Shown here: positions 23,869-34,303 of the stretch, one piece after another | Layout: each line of letters begins with the position of its first letter | Position numbering within the stretch: the first letter of the stretch is position 1 | DNA from: Shewanella sp. | GTDB lineage: Bacteria; Pseudomonadota; Gammaproteobacteria; Enterobacterales; Shewanellaceae | Length of the DNA: 39,769 nucleotides | Direction of reading: 5' to 3' | NCBI GenBank assembly: GCA_028223395.1 | Contig: JAOIUG010000011.1 | Location: 1 to 39,769, forward strand | Notes under the pieces: generated by a model | Seen by the model: only the letters and a program-made list of their open reading frames with translations | What the model was told of the DNA's origin: nothing | Database searches by the model: none | Program-made: the position numbers and the translations under genes

Positions 23869-24663
23869 TTGAGCACCATTAACCCGCTCAATAACACGCT
23901 GTCAGTAGCAGCTCAGCCACAACAGGCTGGGGCTGTTACGCCGCAAGCAGCAAGTCAGGATCTGACATCAACTGGGCAAACGTCTTCAACCGGAAACCCG
24001 TTTCTCGATAACTTGCGCTTGCCGAGCGATAGCACGCTGCCGGAGTCCAATAATCAAGAGCTTTCTCAAGAAGACTTTTTCTCGCTATTAAGTCAGCAGC
24101 TGTCTATGCAAGATCCTTTTAAACCTGTTGAAAATGATCAGATGATCCAGCAAATGGCGTCATTTTCTACCGTCGATGGGATCAGTAAGCTCAATGAAGA
24201 AATTGTCAATCTCAATGCATTGACCAGCTCAAGCCAAGCTCTGCAAGCATCTGGTCTTGTAGGACAAAAAGTACTTATTCCATCTGATACGGGTTATATA
24301 TCAGCCGAAGCACCAAACATAAAAGCCATTGTGAGTACACCTGAAGCTATTGATGATCTCACCGTGCGTGTAGAAGATGAGTCTGGGCAGTTGATCTCAA
24401 CTTTTGCTGTTGACGGTAGCGCCGGCGGCAACGTCGACATTGTTTGGGATGGCACCAATCAAGAAGGCGAACCTGTAGCAGAAGGAAATTACAGCATTAA
24501 AGTCTCTGGTAAAGTTGACGGTAAAAGTGAAGAGCTTCCCGTTTCAACTTACGCCCACGTCACCAGTGTCTCGCTGGGTACCGCCGCCACAGGGGCTATT
24601 TTGAACTTACGTGGACTCGGCGGAATAAAAATTAGTGATGTACTCGCAGTGTCTGAAAACTAA
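23869..24663 (+). CDS. flgD: Hook-capping scaffold protein FlgD
   Basis: 264 residues. The N-terminal secretion/assembly region has QEDFFSLLSQQLSMQDPFKP followed by VENDQMIQQMASFSTVDG. The C-terminal half holds the FlgD Ig-like fold (IVWDGTNQEGEPVAEGNYSI). The start is TTG 23869, preceded by a strong GGAGG 7 nt upstream; no ATG lies near. FlgD caps the growing hook and is later discarded. Confidence 0.94.
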   Translation: MSTINPLNNTLSVAAQPQQAGAVTPQAASQDLTSTGQTSSTGNPFLDNLRLPSDSTLPESNNQELSQEDFFSLLSQQLSMQDPFKPVENDQMIQQMASFSTVDGISKLNEEIVNLNALTSSSQALQASGLVGQKVLIPSDTGYISAEAPNIKAIVSTPEAIDDLTVRVEDESGQLISTFAVDGSAGGNVDIVWDGTNQEGEPVAEGNYSIKVSGKVDGKSEELPVSTYAHVTSVSLGTAATGAILNLRGLGGIKISDVLAVSEN

Positions 24664-24733
24664 GCTGCAACAAGATGGTTCGCAGAGGCTACAGCCTCAC
24701 TGAAAATGAATTAAACAAGGATTGAGGTGAATT

Positions 24734-26095
24734 ATGTCATTTAATATTGCGTTAAGCGGTATATCGGCTGCTCAAAAAGATTTGAATACCACAGCTAACA
24801 ACATTGCTAACGTGAATACCACGGGCTTTAAAGAGTCACGTGCAGAGTTTGCTGATGTTTACGCCAGCTCTATTTTTGCAAACAGTAAAACAACGGTCGG
24901 AGGTGGGGTCGCGACTGGACAAGTTGCACAACAATTCCAACAAGGTAGCTTGCAATTTACCAGTAACTCATTAGATATGGCCATCAATGGTAGTGGCTTT
25001 TTTGTTACTTCATCAGAGGTGGGCTCGCAAGATCATTCTTTTACTCGTGCAGGCGCTTTCAAATTTGATGCTAACAACTACATTGTTGACTCTGCAGGTA
25101 ACTTCTTACAAACCTTTCCAGTTGATAAAGATGGAAACTCCTCTTCAGTGAGCCTAACAACTGCGCAACCTGTCAAGATCCCTGACACTGCAGGCAGTCC
25201 AATCAAAACTGAAGGCGTTGATATTCAAATGAATCTAAATTCTGGGGATGAAACACTCGATCCTGCAAAATTTAATCCAGAGGATCCAGATACCTTTAAT
25301 GAATCTACGCCAGTGGTGATCTATGACTCATTGGGTGAACCACATGTTCTAACCACCTATTATGTTCGCCCTCCTAACGCTGCACACACCAATGAAAGTA
25401 ACTGGGTGGTATTTTACGCGGTCGATGGCGAACAAGTCGATGTCGAGCCCACAGCAGGTGAGTATAAAGTCGATGCTAGCGGTAATGGTGATGCCGATGG
25501 CACTGCTGCAGCTCAAACAGACGGCGGTTGGAAAGGTGCGGTAGTCTCTTTCAATGATATTGGCGCTTATACTGGCAGTAATCCTGCCACCATTAAAACA
25601 GAAGCATTAGGAGTCGGTGGAGCTAATGTGCTCGGCCCAGGCTCTGACGGTTCACAGGCATTAACACTGAGTTTTAACAATCCGACTCAGTATGCCTCTC
25701 CTTTTGAGGTCACCGAACTGACACAAGATGGGACAACGGTGGGTAGACTCACCAACGTAGAAGTCGGTGCTGACGGGCTAATTAATGCCAGCTACAGCAA
25801 TGGCTCTACAGTACCGCTTGCACGCGTCGCCTTGGTGCGTTTTGCTAATGAGCAAGGTTTGTCTCAAGCCGGTAATACGTCATGGAAAGCCAGTCTCGAC
25901 TCAGGCCCCGCACTCGCAGGTGAGGCCAATGGTGGCACTTTCGGTAGCATACGATCTTCTGCACTTGAGCAATCAAACGTAGATTTAACCACAGAGCTGG
26001 TCGACTTGATCTCAGCGCAGCGTAACTTCCAAGCTAACTCTCGTACATTAGAGGTGAACAACACCTTGCAACAATCGATTTTACAGATCAGATAA
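24734..26095 (+). CDS. flgE: Flagellar hook protein FlgE
   Basis: 453-residue hook protein, complete at both ends. The N-terminus has IALSGISAAQKDLNTTANNI followed by ANVNTTGFKESRAEF. The C-terminus has LTTELVDLISAQRNFQANSR and ends in VNNTLQQSILQIR. A stretch around PPNAAHTNESNWVVFYAVDG lies in the variable surface domain. GAGGTG precedes the ATG. In related genomes flgF follows within a few tens of bases; here a strong hairpin and convergent cyd genes follow instead. Confidence 0.95.
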   Translation: MSFNIALSGISAAQKDLNTTANNIANVNTTGFKESRAEFADVYASSIFANSKTTVGGGVATGQVAQQFQQGSLQFTSNSLDMAINGSGFFVTSSEVGSQDHSFTRAGAFKFDANNYIVDSAGNFLQTFPVDKDGNSSSVSLTTAQPVKIPDTAGSPIKTEGVDIQMNLNSGDETLDPAKFNPEDPDTFNESTPVVIYDSLGEPHVLTTYYVRPPNAAHTNESNWVVFYAVDGEQVDVEPTAGEYKVDASGNGDADGTAAAQTDGGWKGAVVSFNDIGAYTGSNPATIKTEALGVGGANVLGPGSDGSQALTLSFNNPTQYASPFEVTELTQDGTTVGRLTNVEVGADGLINASYSNGSTVPLARVALVRFANEQGLSQAGNTSWKASLDSGPALAGEANGGTFGSIRSSALEQSNVDLTTELVDLISAQRNFQANSRTLEVNNTLQQSILQIR

Positions 26096-26101
26096 TATCT
26101 A

Positions 26102-26131
26102 GGGTTTACAGTGTCATCACACTGTAAACCC
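26102..26131. terminator. Perfect 13-bp hairpin after flgE
   Basis: GGGTTTACAGTGT pairs with ACACTGTAAACCC around CATC. It starts 6 bp after the flgE stop. There is no long T-run, but the stem is very stable and it lies between convergent units. Confidence 0.75.
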
Positions 26132-26217
26132 ACGTTTAAGCATCGATCTCCGTCGTCTTTTCTTATCCGCTGTTACACTCTCACTATCCATATGACTGAT
26201 TGGTTTATTTTGGTCAT

Positions 26218-26244
26218 AAAAAAGCCTCGTTAATACGAGGCTTT
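26218..26244 (-). terminator. Rho-independent terminator of the cydABX operon
   Basis: On the minus strand AAAGCCTCG and CGAGGCTTT pair around a 6-nt loop and are followed by a T-run (six A's at 26218-26223 on the plus strand). Confidence 0.88.
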
Positions 26245-26266
26245 CAACTTTGAAGATCCATTGTCG

Positions 26267-26383
26267 CTAATGGCTATCTTGGCTCTTATTGTCCATGTTA
26301 TCGGTGTTTTCCAACCATAACGCGTTGATAATGCCGAAGGAACACGCGAGCAACACACCTAAAATCCAAGTAAAATACCACAT
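26267..26383 (-). CDS. cydX: Cytochrome bd oxidase small subunit CydX
   Basis: 38-residue peptide starting MWYFTWILGVLLACSFGIIN, with ALWLE next. This is the CydX/YbgT signature (single membrane helix with a conserved Trp-rich N-terminus). AGGAG lies 8 nt or so upstream. It follows cydB by 14 bp as the third gene of the operon and stabilises the b-type haems of the CydAB complex. Confidence 0.93.
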   Translation of the reverse strand: MWYFTWILGVLLACSFGIINALWLENTDNMDNKSQDSH

Positions 26384-26397
26384 ATTTAGGCTCCTAA

Positions 26398-27537
26398 TTA
26401 ATAAAGTGTAGTGTTATTACTTTCAATATGTTGTCGTGATAAACGACCAAACATCTTCAAGTAAGTCCAAGTTGTATAGCTTAAAACAATCGGTATAAAT
26501 ATCATCGCAGCCCATGTCATGACTCTCAATGATGTTTCGCTGGCCGTTGCATCCCACATCGTCAAACTCACATTTGGCTCAAGTGATGATGGCATGATGA
26601 AAGGGAACATCGCTGCTCCGCACGTTAAAATAATCGATGCGATACCGATCGAGCTGAAAAAGAACGCAAAACCAGAACGGTTCATACGGCTCGATAGCAA
26701 CACCAAGAGAGGCATTAATAGTCCAAGTACCGGAAATAGCATAGTGATTGGGTACTTATCGTAGTTTGCAAGCCATGCCCCAGCTTCTACGGCTACAGTC
26801 TTTAAGCTTGGATCAGATAAACCAGCGGTGTCGATAGTAGAGGTGATCACATAACCATCAATACCATTGACAAGCCATGCCCCCGCAGCGCCAAAGAAGA
26901 CCAACAATAACACTGACAGTAATTGTGACATCTTAGCCGCGCGAACACGTAGCTCGCCTTCGGTCTTCATTTGTAACCATGTCGACCCTTGCAACATGAA
27001 CATACTCACACAGACTAACCCAGCTAATAACCCAAACGGATTCAACAAGCCAAAGAAGCTGCCATGATACGTGGCGCGTAAATACTCATCAAAACTAAAA
27101 GGAACCCCTTGTAATAAATTACCAAAAGCAACACCGATGATGAGCGGTGGCACAAAGCCACCAATAAATAATGCCCAATCCCATGATTTCCGCCATCTTG
27201 GATCTTCGATTTTAGATCGGTAATCAAAACCTACAGGCCTTAAAAACAACGCAAATAAGACTAACATCATTGCGATGTAAAACCCTGAAAAAGCAACACC
27301 ATATACCATTGGCCATGCCGCAAACAAGGCTCCACCAGCAGTAATTAACCACACCTGGTTTCCGTCCCAGTGTGGCGCGATGGTGTTGATCATAATGCGT
27401 CTTTCAGTATCGTCTTTGCCTATAATCGGCAGTAATGCACCAACGCCCATATCGAAACCGTCAGTGACAGAAAAGCCGATAAACAATACACCTATCAACA
27501 CCCACCAGATGAGCCTTAATATTTCATAATCAAACAT
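26398..27537 (-). CDS. cydB: Cytochrome bd ubiquinol oxidase subunit II
   Basis: 379-residue polytopic membrane protein. The N-terminus has LRLIWWVLIGVLFIGFSVTD followed by GFDMGVGALLP, and then HWDGNQVWLITAGGALFAAW, both diagnostic of CydB. Eight to nine hydrophobic segments are visible. It is 16 bp downstream of cydA and pairs with it in the high-affinity quinol oxidase. Confidence 0.96.
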   Translation of the reverse strand: MFDYEILRLIWWVLIGVLFIGFSVTDGFDMGVGALLPIIGKDDTERRIMINTIAPHWDGNQVWLITAGGALFAAWPMVYGVAFSGFYIAMMLVLFALFLRPVGFDYRSKIEDPRWRKSWDWALFIGGFVPPLIIGVAFGNLLQGVPFSFDEYLRATYHGSFFGLLNPFGLLAGLVCVSMFMLQGSTWLQMKTEGELRVRAAKMSQLLSVLLLVFFGAAGAWLVNGIDGYVITSTIDTAGLSDPSLKTVAVEAGAWLANYDKYPITMLFPVLGLLMPLLVLLSSRMNRSGFAFFFSSIGIASIILTCGAAMFPFIMPSSLEPNVSLTMWDATASETSLRVMTWAAMIFIPIVLSYTTWTYLKMFGRLSRQHIESNNTTLY

Positions 27538-27553
27538 AAATCAGATCCCCAGC

Positions 27554-29110
27554 TTAGGCGTCAAGCTTTTCAAAGTGATAACGACCCGTCTTCAAACTAC
27601 TTGGTCCTTTACGAGCAAACTTAATCATTAGATAAAGCTCAATCACAAGTAAGATTGAATAAAAGGTGGTAATCGAAATAATACTGAATAATAAGTCATT
27701 AACTGACAAATTAGATGCTGACATAAACGTCGGTAGTACTTCCGAAATCGTCCACGGTTGACGACCATATTCAGATACAAACCAACCACATTCAATGGCT
27801 ATCCAAGGTAAAGGTAAGCTATATAACGCGGCTTTAAGGATCCACGGTTTTTCTTCCATTTGATGCCGTGTACTTTGCCAAAATGCAGCAGCAAACACGA
27901 ATAACATCACAATCCCCGCTCCCACCATCACCCTAAAAGACCAGAACATGGGCGCGACATTTGGTATTGAGTCATCCGCAGCAGCCTTAATTTGCTCATC
28001 TGTTGCATCAACCACTTTGTCGGTGTAACGCTTCAGTAGCAAACCATAGCCAAGATCCACTTTCGATTTTTCAAATGCAGCTCTAATTTCGGGGGTTTCA
28101 TTACCTGCACGCAACTGCTCAAGTAAGCCGTAGGCCACCATGCCATTGCGGATCCGCACTTCATGATTTGCGATAAGATCGGTGATCCCGGTGACTTGCT
28201 CATCAAGTGAACGTGTTGCAATGATCCCCATCGCATAAGGAATTTTAACAGCGTAATCTGTGTGTTGTGTTTCTTGATTAGGGAAACCTATCGCTGTAAA
28301 TGCTGCTGGCGCTGGCTCTGTGTGCCACTCAGCTTCAATGGCTGCGAGTTTAACTCGCTGCACTTCACCGACCTTGTAGCCTGACTCATCACCCAGCACG
28401 ATCACTGAAAGGATAGAGGCCATACCAAAGCTTGCTGCAATAGCAAAAGAGCGTCTAGCAAAAGGTAAATCGCGTTTTTTCAAGATATAATACGCACTGA
28501 TCGCTAAGACAAACATCGCGCCGGCCACATAGCCTGATGCGACGGTGTGAACAAATTTCACCTGTGCTACAGGATTGAAAACTACGTCAGCAAAACTGGT
28601 CATTTCCATCCGCATGGTTTCATAGTTAAAGACCGACCCAACAGGGTTTTGCATCCAACCATTCGCTATTAAGATCCAAAGCGCTGACATATTAGAGCCA
28701 AGTGCAACTAACCAAGTCACCGCTAAATGTTGACGTTTACTGAAACGATCCCACCCAAAGAAGAACATGCCGACAAGCGTCGATTCAAGGAAGAAAGCCA
28801 TTAATCCTTCAATCGCTAATGGCGCGCCAAAAATATCACCGACATAATGCGAGTAATAAGACCAGTTGGTGCCGAACTGGAATTCCATTGCCAAGCCGGT
28901 GGCAACACCAAGCGCAAAATTAATACCAAATAGTTTACCCCAGAACTTGGTCATATCTTTATAGATCTGTTTATCAGTCATCACATACAGTGATTCCATG
29001 ATGGCTAGCAAGAATGCTAACCCCAAGGTCAAAGGCACAAATAGGAAGTGATACATTGCGGTCATCGCAAACTGAAAGCGTGACAGCTCAACAACCTCTT
29101 CTAAAATCAT
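27554..29110 (-). CDS. cydA: Cytochrome bd ubiquinol oxidase subunit I
   Basis: 518-residue haem-bearing subunit. Visible are [19 protein letters not shown] with His21 (haem b595/d ligand region), [19 protein letters not shown] (conserved Glu residues), a long quinol-binding Q loop (total length close to E. coli CydA, so the L type) and [13 protein letters not shown], the GRxPW motif. GGAGTTACCC precedes the ATG. It is the first gene of cydABX. A perfect FNR box lies 314-327 bp upstream. Confidence 0.96.
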   Translation of the reverse strand: MILEEVVELSRFQFAMTAMYHFLFVPLTLGLAFLLAIMESLYVMTDKQIYKDMTKFWGKLFGINFALGVATGLAMEFQFGTNWSYYSHYVGDIFGAPLAIEGLMAFFLESTLVGMFFFGWDRFSKRQHLAVTWLVALGSNMSALWILIANGWMQNPVGSVFNYETMRMEMTSFADVVFNPVAQVKFVHTVASGYVAGAMFVLAISAYYILKKRDLPFARRSFAIAASFGMASILSVIVLGDESGYKVGEVQRVKLAAIEAEWHTEPAPAAFTAIGFPNQETQHTDYAVKIPYAMGIIATRSLDEQVTGITDLIANHEVRIRNGMVAYGLLEQLRAGNETPEIRAAFEKSKVDLGYGLLLKRYTDKVVDATDEQIKAAADDSIPNVAPMFWSFRVMVGAGIVMLFVFAAAFWQSTRHQMEEKPWILKAALYSLPLPWIAIECGWFVSEYGRQPWTISEVLPTFMSASNLSVNDLLFSIISITTFYSILLVIELYLMIKFARKGPSSLKTGRYHFEKLDA

Positions 29111-29279
29111 GGGTAACTCCTTAGGTGATCCATCTCATTATTCATTCCCTATTAACAATTACCTGTTTAATGCAGGAATAGAGAAGTCAATGTTGCTTCT
29201 CCTTTCGCCCAAACACAGACAAAACAATGGAGCCGCTATTTATACCGTTCAACTAATACTATCTGCCTGATGATTAGGC

Positions 29280-29291
29280 CTGCACGTGCAG
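29280..29291. promoter_or_regulatory. 12-bp perfect palindrome upstream of cydA
   Basis: CTGCACGTGCAG, 170 bp upstream of cydA. It could be an operator; the protein is not known to me. Confidence 0.3.
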
Positions 29292-29423
29292 ATAATACAT
29301 TTCCCTAAATACTCATTATAGTCCTGATACTTTAGTTTGAAGCACATCTTTATAACAAGAAAAATATCAATCACTTGCTATAACGCAAGCCTTATCTAAC
29401 TTCAGTGTTTATACCATTTTGAA

Positions 29424-29437
29424 TTGATTCAAATCAA
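29424..29437 (-). promoter_or_regulatory. Perfect FNR/EtrA box upstream of cydA
   Basis: TTGATTCAAATCAA fits TTGAT-N4-ATCAA exactly. It is more than 300 bp from the cydA ATG, so a long leader or a distal promoter would be needed. cyd operons are commonly oxygen-regulated, which fits. Confidence 0.65.
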
Positions 29438-29758
29438 TCAAAGCATATTCTTTCAACAAATTTTGAGTACAAGCACACAGTTCAACCCACTTAGCTATTG
29501 ACACGGATGGTTTATAGGTGTATAGAATAAAAGAGTCAGAAAACTTAAAATTTATCAGGATAGTCGAGAGCATTGGCCCTAAAGCAACATTTAACAAATA
29601 ACCATCAAAAAAGAGTCAGTATATTTAATCCGTCAAATCATTAACCACATACCAAAAACCTTAAAATTCAACAAGATAAATAGAATAGCAATAAAAACAC
29701 AAAGAAAAAACCTTTACATTCATTAAAAAAAATAATGCCTGAATACATTTTTTCTCGT

Positions 29759-29787
29759 TTGATAAAAAAACACCTCTCACCTAGAAT
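29759..29787 (+). promoter_or_regulatory. Strong sigma70 promoter of the 25-codon unit
   Basis: TTGATA (29759-29764), exactly 17 bp, TAGAAT (29782-29787), preceded by an A-rich UP-like tract. A GC-rich discriminator (GAGCGCG) follows. Predicted start about 29794. Confidence 0.75.
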
Positions 29788-29793
29788 GAGCGC

Positions 29794-29882
29794 GTCGTTA
29801 AGGGGATGGTTGAGTCAACTCGGTGTTGTAGCCCGAAAGACCGACTCCGCTAACATCATCTATCAAATGTAGAGTTACCAGC
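29794..29882 (+). ncRNA. Structured 5' leader of unknown class
   Basis: About 90 nt that can fold into one extended stem. GATGGTT pairs with AACATC (one bulge), GAGT with ACTC and CGGT with ACCG, around a loop containing GTAGCCCGAAAG. I compared it from memory with yybP-ykoY, fluoride, guanidine and c-di-GMP classes and could not match it. It precedes a 25-codon ORF. Confidence 0.5.
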
Positions 29883-29960
29883 ATGAAAAAACTTTTTGAA
29901 CGTCTATTTAACAACTACCAACGTGTTTTTGTTGAACTTTATAGCTCACAAGCCCGTTAA
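29883..29960 (+). CDS. 25-residue peptide ORF
   Basis: MKKLFERLFNNYQRVFVELY followed by SSQAR. The peptide would be an amphipathic basic helix. The ribosome site is weak (GAG 9-11 nt upstream). It lies between a near-consensus promoter with leader and a textbook terminator about 55 bp after the stop, which argues for a real, well-expressed short transcript of about 250 nt. Whether the ORF itself or the RNA is the product is open. I do not recognise the family. Confidence 0.5.
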   Translation: MKKLFERLFNNYQRVFVELYSSQAR

Positions 29961-30013
29961 TGTCGGTCTGATAAGTTAGATCGAGCATTTCAGTTTTATG
30001 ATTATGAATAAGA

Positions 30014-30045
30014 AAGCCACGCTTAATAATTAAGCGTGGCTTTTT
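30014..30045 (+). terminator. Rho-independent terminator of the 25-codon unit
   Basis: Perfect 13-bp stem AAGCCACGCTTAA/TTAAGCGTGGCTT with a TAA loop, ending in TTTTT. Confidence 0.92.
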
Positions 30046-30153
30046 CATCTCTGCAGTTTCTGATCTCAGCTTTACATTTCACATTCGCGGCAAAAAAGCG
30101 ACTTTAACCGTCACTTAACCAAGTAACTCGTGTAGTTACAGGTAGCCCAAAGC

Positions 30154-30185
30154 AAAAAAAACCTCTAACAATGTGTAGAGGTTTT
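30154..30185 (-). terminator. Rho-independent terminator of purL
   Basis: AAAACCTCTA pairs with TAGAGGTTTT around an 8-nt loop. A run of A's on the plus strand (30154-30161) gives the T-run on the minus strand, 35 bp after the purL stop. Confidence 0.88.
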
Positions 30186-30220
30186 AAGGCATTGGATCAG
30201 CGTACGAGCTCGTAAACTAA

Positions 30221-33200
30221 TTAACCAATTGATTTTCTAACATTACGGAACATTCTCATCCATGGGCTGTCTTCACCCCATGAATCAGGGTGCCATGAGT
30301 TAGCAACCGTTCTAAATACACGCTCTGGGTGCGGCATCATGATCGTTACACGACCATCGGTCGAACTCAATGCGGTGATCGCATTGGGTGAACCGTTAGG
30401 GTTTTGTGGGTACTGAGTCGCAATTTGACCATTTCCGTCAACATAACGCAGTGCTACAGTCCCTGACGCTTCAGCAGCGGCGAGTGCTTCAGCAGATGCA
30501 AACTCAGCACGGCCTTCGCCATGGGAAACAGCAATTGGCATACGCGAGCCTTCCATACCTTGGAAGAATAACGATGGACTCTTTTGTACTTCAACCAAGC
30601 TAAAGCGTGCTTCAAAACGCTCAGAGCGGTTACGGACAAAGTGTGGCCACAGATCAGTGCCAGGAATGATGTCTTTTAAATTAGACAGCATCTGACAACC
30701 ATTACACACACCTAACGAGAAGCTATCATCGCGTTCAAAGAACTGGCTAAACTGCTCACGAGCACGCGCATTAAATAAGATGGACTTCGCCCAACCTTCC
30801 CCCGCGCCCAGTACGTCACCGTATGAGAAGCCACCACAAGCCACTAGACCTTGGAACTCTTCTAAGCTAATGCGTCCACTGAGAATATCACTCATGTGCA
30901 CATCTTTAGACTCAAAGCCTGCACGGTCAAATGCTGCCGCCATTTCGATATGAGAGTTAACCCCTTGCTCACGCAAAATAGCCATCTTAGGTGCCACGCC
31001 TTTTAAGATAAAGGGCGCAGCAACGTCTTCACTTGGATCAAAGCTCAAATCAACGGTAAGGCCTAAGTCATTAGCGTCTTGCTTAAGCGCATGTTCCTCT
31101 TTAGCACACTCAGGATTATCACGCAGTGACTGCATGCGGTAGGTCGTTTCAGCCCAAATAGTACGCAATGAAGTACGTGTTTGTGTTAACACTTCACGCT
31201 CGCCATCAAAGATAGCAATTTGATCTGCATCGTTGAGCGTTGCCACGTTATGACAAGGCACACCAGCCGCATTAAACTTCGCGCTAATGGCCGCAGAGTC
31301 TTCACGACGAACTTGGATCACAGCGCCCAGTTCTTCGTTAAACAAACGCTCAACATCAGTGCCTGTTAATGCACTCAAATCAATATTTAGCCCCGTGTGC
31401 CCAGCAAATGCCATTTCAACTAACGTGGTATATAAACCGCCGTCACTTCTATCGTGATAGGCAATAATTGATTTATCAGCCACTAATGGCTGGATCACTT
31501 CAAAGAAGCCTTTAAGCGTTGCAGAGTTATCAAGATCTGGAGCAATATCACCCAGCTCACTGTATACCTGTGCCAGACAAGAGCCGCCTAAGCGATTTTT
31601 GCCAAGACCTAAGTCAAGCAGCAACAGCTCAGTGTCACCTTTATCAGTGCGCAGCTCTGGCGTTACTGTATTGCGAACATCTTGCACCACACCAAAAGCG
31701 GTGATCACTAGCGACATAGGTGAGGTCACAGCTTTTTGCACGCCATTATCTTCCCAGGCCGTCTTCATCGACATCGAGTCTTTACCGACGGGGATCGTTA
31801 GCGACAGATCAGGACAAAGCTCTTCGCCAATCGCTTTGACAGCTTCATAAAGACCCGCATCTTCACCAGGGTGACCTGCAGGCGACATCCAGTTAGCAGA
31901 AAGCTTAATACGCTTGAATGAACCGATATCCGTACCGGCGATATTTAAAATTGACTCAGCAACTGCCATACGTGCAGATGCGCCAAAATCGAGTAGTGCC
32001 AGCGGTGTACGCTCACCTATCGACATCGCTTCACCGACATATGAATCGTAACTTGCAGCGGTTACCGCACAATCGGCAACAGGTACCTGCCAAGGGCCAA
32101 CCATCTGATCGCGGTTAACAAGGCCGGTAACGGTTCTATCACCAATCGTAATAAGGAAGGTCTTTTCAGCAATGGTGGGTAAGCGAAGTAAGCGATGCGC
32201 CGCGTCTTTCACTGCAATGCCACTTTGATCCAGTGCGCTTGAGTTCGCTTTTGCACTCACAACGTCTCGGCTCATCTTAGGCGCTTTACCTAATAGCACC
32301 TCTAGCGGAAGCTCAATGGGGTGGTTTTCGAAGTGTTCATCGCTAAGGATTAGCTCACGCTCTTCGGTTGCGATACCGACCACGGCAAATGGTGCGCGTT
32401 CACGCTGACAAATTTGAGTAAATAGCTCAATATTTTCTGGCGCAATCGACATCACATAACGCTCTTGCGATTCATTACACCAGATCTCTAATGGGCTCAT
32501 ACCTGGCTCATCAGAAGGCACTTTACGCAGCTCAAAGTTACCGCCACGTCCACCATCATCCACCAACTCCGGGAAAGCATTCGACAAACCGCCTGCACCG
32601 ACATCGTGGATAAACTGGATTGGGTTTGCGTCACCCATCTGCCAACAACGGTCGATAACTTCCTGACAGCGACGCTCCATCTCTGGGTTTTCACGCTGTA
32701 CAGACGCAAAGTCTAAATCTTCGCTTGATTGACCAGATGTCATCGAAGACGCCGCGCCGCCACCAAGGCCGATATTCATTGCTGGGCCACCAAGTACAAC
32801 CAATTTGGCACCCACTGTGATCTCGCCTTTTTGAACATGCTCTTCGCGAATGTTACCTAAACCACCGGCAAGCATAATAGGTTTGTGATAACCACGCACC
32901 TCAACACCATTATGGCTATTGACTTCCTGCTCGTAAGTCCGGAAGTAACCCACAAGCGCTGGACGACCGAACTCATTGTTAAATGCAGCGCCACCCAGTG
33001 GGCCTTCAGTCATAATATCCAGTGCTGTCACGATGCGATCTGGTTTACCGTAATCCGCTTCCCATGGCTGAACAAAGCCAGGAATTTTAAGGTTTGACAC
33101 GCTAAAGCCTGTCAAACCTGCTTTAGGCTTAGAGCCTCGCCCGGTTGCACCTTCATCACGAATTTCGCCACCACTGCCGGTTGCTGCACCTGGATATGGG

Positions 33201-34102
33201 CTAATGGCAGTTGGGTGGTTATGGGTTTCTACTTTCATCAAGATATGCATGGGCTCAGTGTGGTAGCCATATACACCATCTTGTTTCGGGAAGAATCGAC
33301 CTGCAGTAGAACCTGTCATGACTGCGGCGTTATCTTTGTAAGCAGAAAGCACGTTTTCAGGGGTGGTTTCAAACGTGTTCTTAATCATTTTGAACAATGA
33401 CTTTGGCTGAACCTCGCCATCGATTGTCCAATCAGCGTTAAAGATCTTATGACGACAGTGCTCAGAGTTTGCTTGAGCAAACATCATTAACTCCACATCA
33501 TTTGGATTACGCTCTAGCTTCTTGAAGTTCTCAACTAAATAGTCAATCTCATCTTCAGCAAGTGCGAGCCCTAAGCTGGTATTGGCTTGCTCAAGCGCAC
33601 TGCGCCCTTGCCCTAGAATATCGACGCTTTTAAACTTTGCAGGTTCAGTGCGAGCAAACAGTACATCGGCCGCATTGAAGTCATTAACAACCACTTCAAC
33701 CATGCGGTCATGTAATAGTTCCAGTAGCGACTTGGTTTGCGCAGCAGTTAACTCATCAGCAATAACGTAGTAGGCAATACCACGCTCTAAGCGCACGACT
33801 TTATCAAGACCACAGTTGTGGGCGATATCGGTGGCTTTAGAAGACCAAGGAGAAATAGTACCGGGACGGGGCGTGACAAAATGGAGCTGACCTTCAGGCT
33901 GATGCGCTTCAATAGCTGGGCCGTAGGTTAAGATTTTTTCAAGCTGTTGACTTTCATTTTCTGCTAGCGATTCTTTCAAATCAGCTAAGTGGATAAACTC
34001 GGCATAGATTTGGCGCACAGGTAGTGCTGCCGACTCACAAGCTTCCATCAGCTTCTGTACTCTAAACGCCGAAAGTGCAGGGGCTCCGCGGATGATCTCC
34101 AT
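30221..34102 (-). CDS. purL: Phosphoribosylformylglycinamidine synthase
   Basis: Large single-chain FGAM synthase of 1293 residues that makes FGAM from FGAR, ATP and glutamine (de novo purine synthesis). The start is ATG 34102 ([13 protein letters not shown]); an in-frame GTG one codon upstream is less likely. In order: PurS-like N-terminal domain, linker with [14 protein letters not shown], two AIRS-type halves ([32 protein letters not shown]) and a C-terminal glutaminase with [10 protein letters not shown] (nucleophile Cys) and MMPHPERVF. The length matches the gammaproteobacterial form. No PurR box was recognised upstream. Confidence 0.97.
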   Translation of the reverse strand: MEIIRGAPALSAFRVQKLMEACESAALPVRQIYAEFIHLADLKESLAENESQQLEKILTYGPAIEAHQPEGQLHFVTPRPGTISPWSSKATDIAHNCGLDKVVRLERGIAYYVIADELTAAQTKSLLELLHDRMVEVVVNDFNAADVLFARTEPAKFKSVDILGQGRSALEQANTSLGLALAEDEIDYLVENFKKLERNPNDVELMMFAQANSEHCRHKIFNADWTIDGEVQPKSLFKMIKNTFETTPENVLSAYKDNAAVMTGSTAGRFFPKQDGVYGYHTEPMHILMKVETHNHPTAISPYPGAATGSGGEIRDEGATGRGSKPKAGLTGFSVSNLKIPGFVQPWEADYGKPDRIVTALDIMTEGPLGGAAFNNEFGRPALVGYFRTYEQEVNSHNGVEVRGYHKPIMLAGGLGNIREEHVQKGEITVGAKLVVLGGPAMNIGLGGGAASSMTSGQSSEDLDFASVQRENPEMERRCQEVIDRCWQMGDANPIQFIHDVGAGGLSNAFPELVDDGGRGGNFELRKVPSDEPGMSPLEIWCNESQERYVMSIAPENIELFTQICQRERAPFAVVGIATEERELILSDEHFENHPIELPLEVLLGKAPKMSRDVVSAKANSSALDQSGIAVKDAAHRLLRLPTIAEKTFLITIGDRTVTGLVNRDQMVGPWQVPVADCAVTAASYDSYVGEAMSIGERTPLALLDFGASARMAVAESILNIAGTDIGSFKRIKLSANWMSPAGHPGEDAGLYEAVKAIGEELCPDLSLTIPVGKDSMSMKTAWEDNGVQKAVTSPMSLVITAFGVVQDVRNTVTPELRTDKGDTELLLLDLGLGKNRLGGSCLAQVYSELGDIAPDLDNSATLKGFFEVIQPLVADKSIIAYHDRSDGGLYTTLVEMAFAGHTGLNIDLSALTGTDVERLFNEELGAVIQVRREDSAAISAKFNAAGVPCHNVATLNDADQIAIFDGEREVLTQTRTSLRTIWAETTYRMQSLRDNPECAKEEHALKQDANDLGLTVDLSFDPSEDVAAPFILKGVAPKMAILREQGVNSHIEMAAAFDRAGFESKDVHMSDILSGRISLEEFQGLVACGGFSYGDVLGAGEGWAKSILFNARAREQFSQFFERDDSFSLGVCNGCQMLSNLKDIIPGTDLWPHFVRNRSERFEARFSLVEVQKSPSLFFQGMEGSRMPIAVSHGEGRAEFASAEALAAAEASGTVALRYVDGNGQIATQYPQNPNGSPNAITALSSTDGRVTIMMPHPERVFRTVANSWHPDSWGEDSPWMRMFRNVRKSIG

Positions 34103-34289
34103 CACGTCTTTTCACCTTATTAATTATAATTGCAGGGTCAGATCTGGCCGCTATTATAGGGAAATGTTTGTCACAAATCATTAGCAGTCGCTATACAAAA
34201 CAGTGTTTCCCGCACAGAAAAAAGTACTCTTTTTTATCGCTGCACTGAATCGCTTATTCGCTCAAAGGTTTATTTATTTCACATAGCTG

Positions 34290-34303
34290 TTGATACAAAT
34301 CAA
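34290..34303 (+). promoter_or_regulatory. Perfect FNR/EtrA box upstream of mltF
   Basis: TTGATACAAATCAA in the purL-mltF intergenic region. A candidate -10 (TATAAA at 34329-34334) would start transcription near 34340, placing the box about 42-45 bp upstream, close to the class II activator position. The target could therefore be mltF. Confidence 0.6.

Larger units (their letters stand above)
29111..29758. other. 648-bp gap upstream of cydA
   Basis: AT-rich non-coding region carrying the cydA leader, the 12-bp palindrome and the FNR box. From about 29600 to 29758 it becomes extremely A-rich on the plus strand, just upstream of the promoter at 29759. A 62-codon minus-strand frame (29409-29597) has no family features and is not called. 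Confidence 0.5.

Noticed and set aside
29409-29597. 62-codon minus-strand frame upstream of cydA
   Set aside because: Covers the FNR box and AT-rich regulatory DNA; no ribosome site or recognisable protein features.
29794-29882. Known riboswitch (yybP-ykoY, fluoride, guanidine or c-di-GMP class)
   Set aside because: The GGGGATGG stretch is suggestive, but the other conserved elements of each class are missing.
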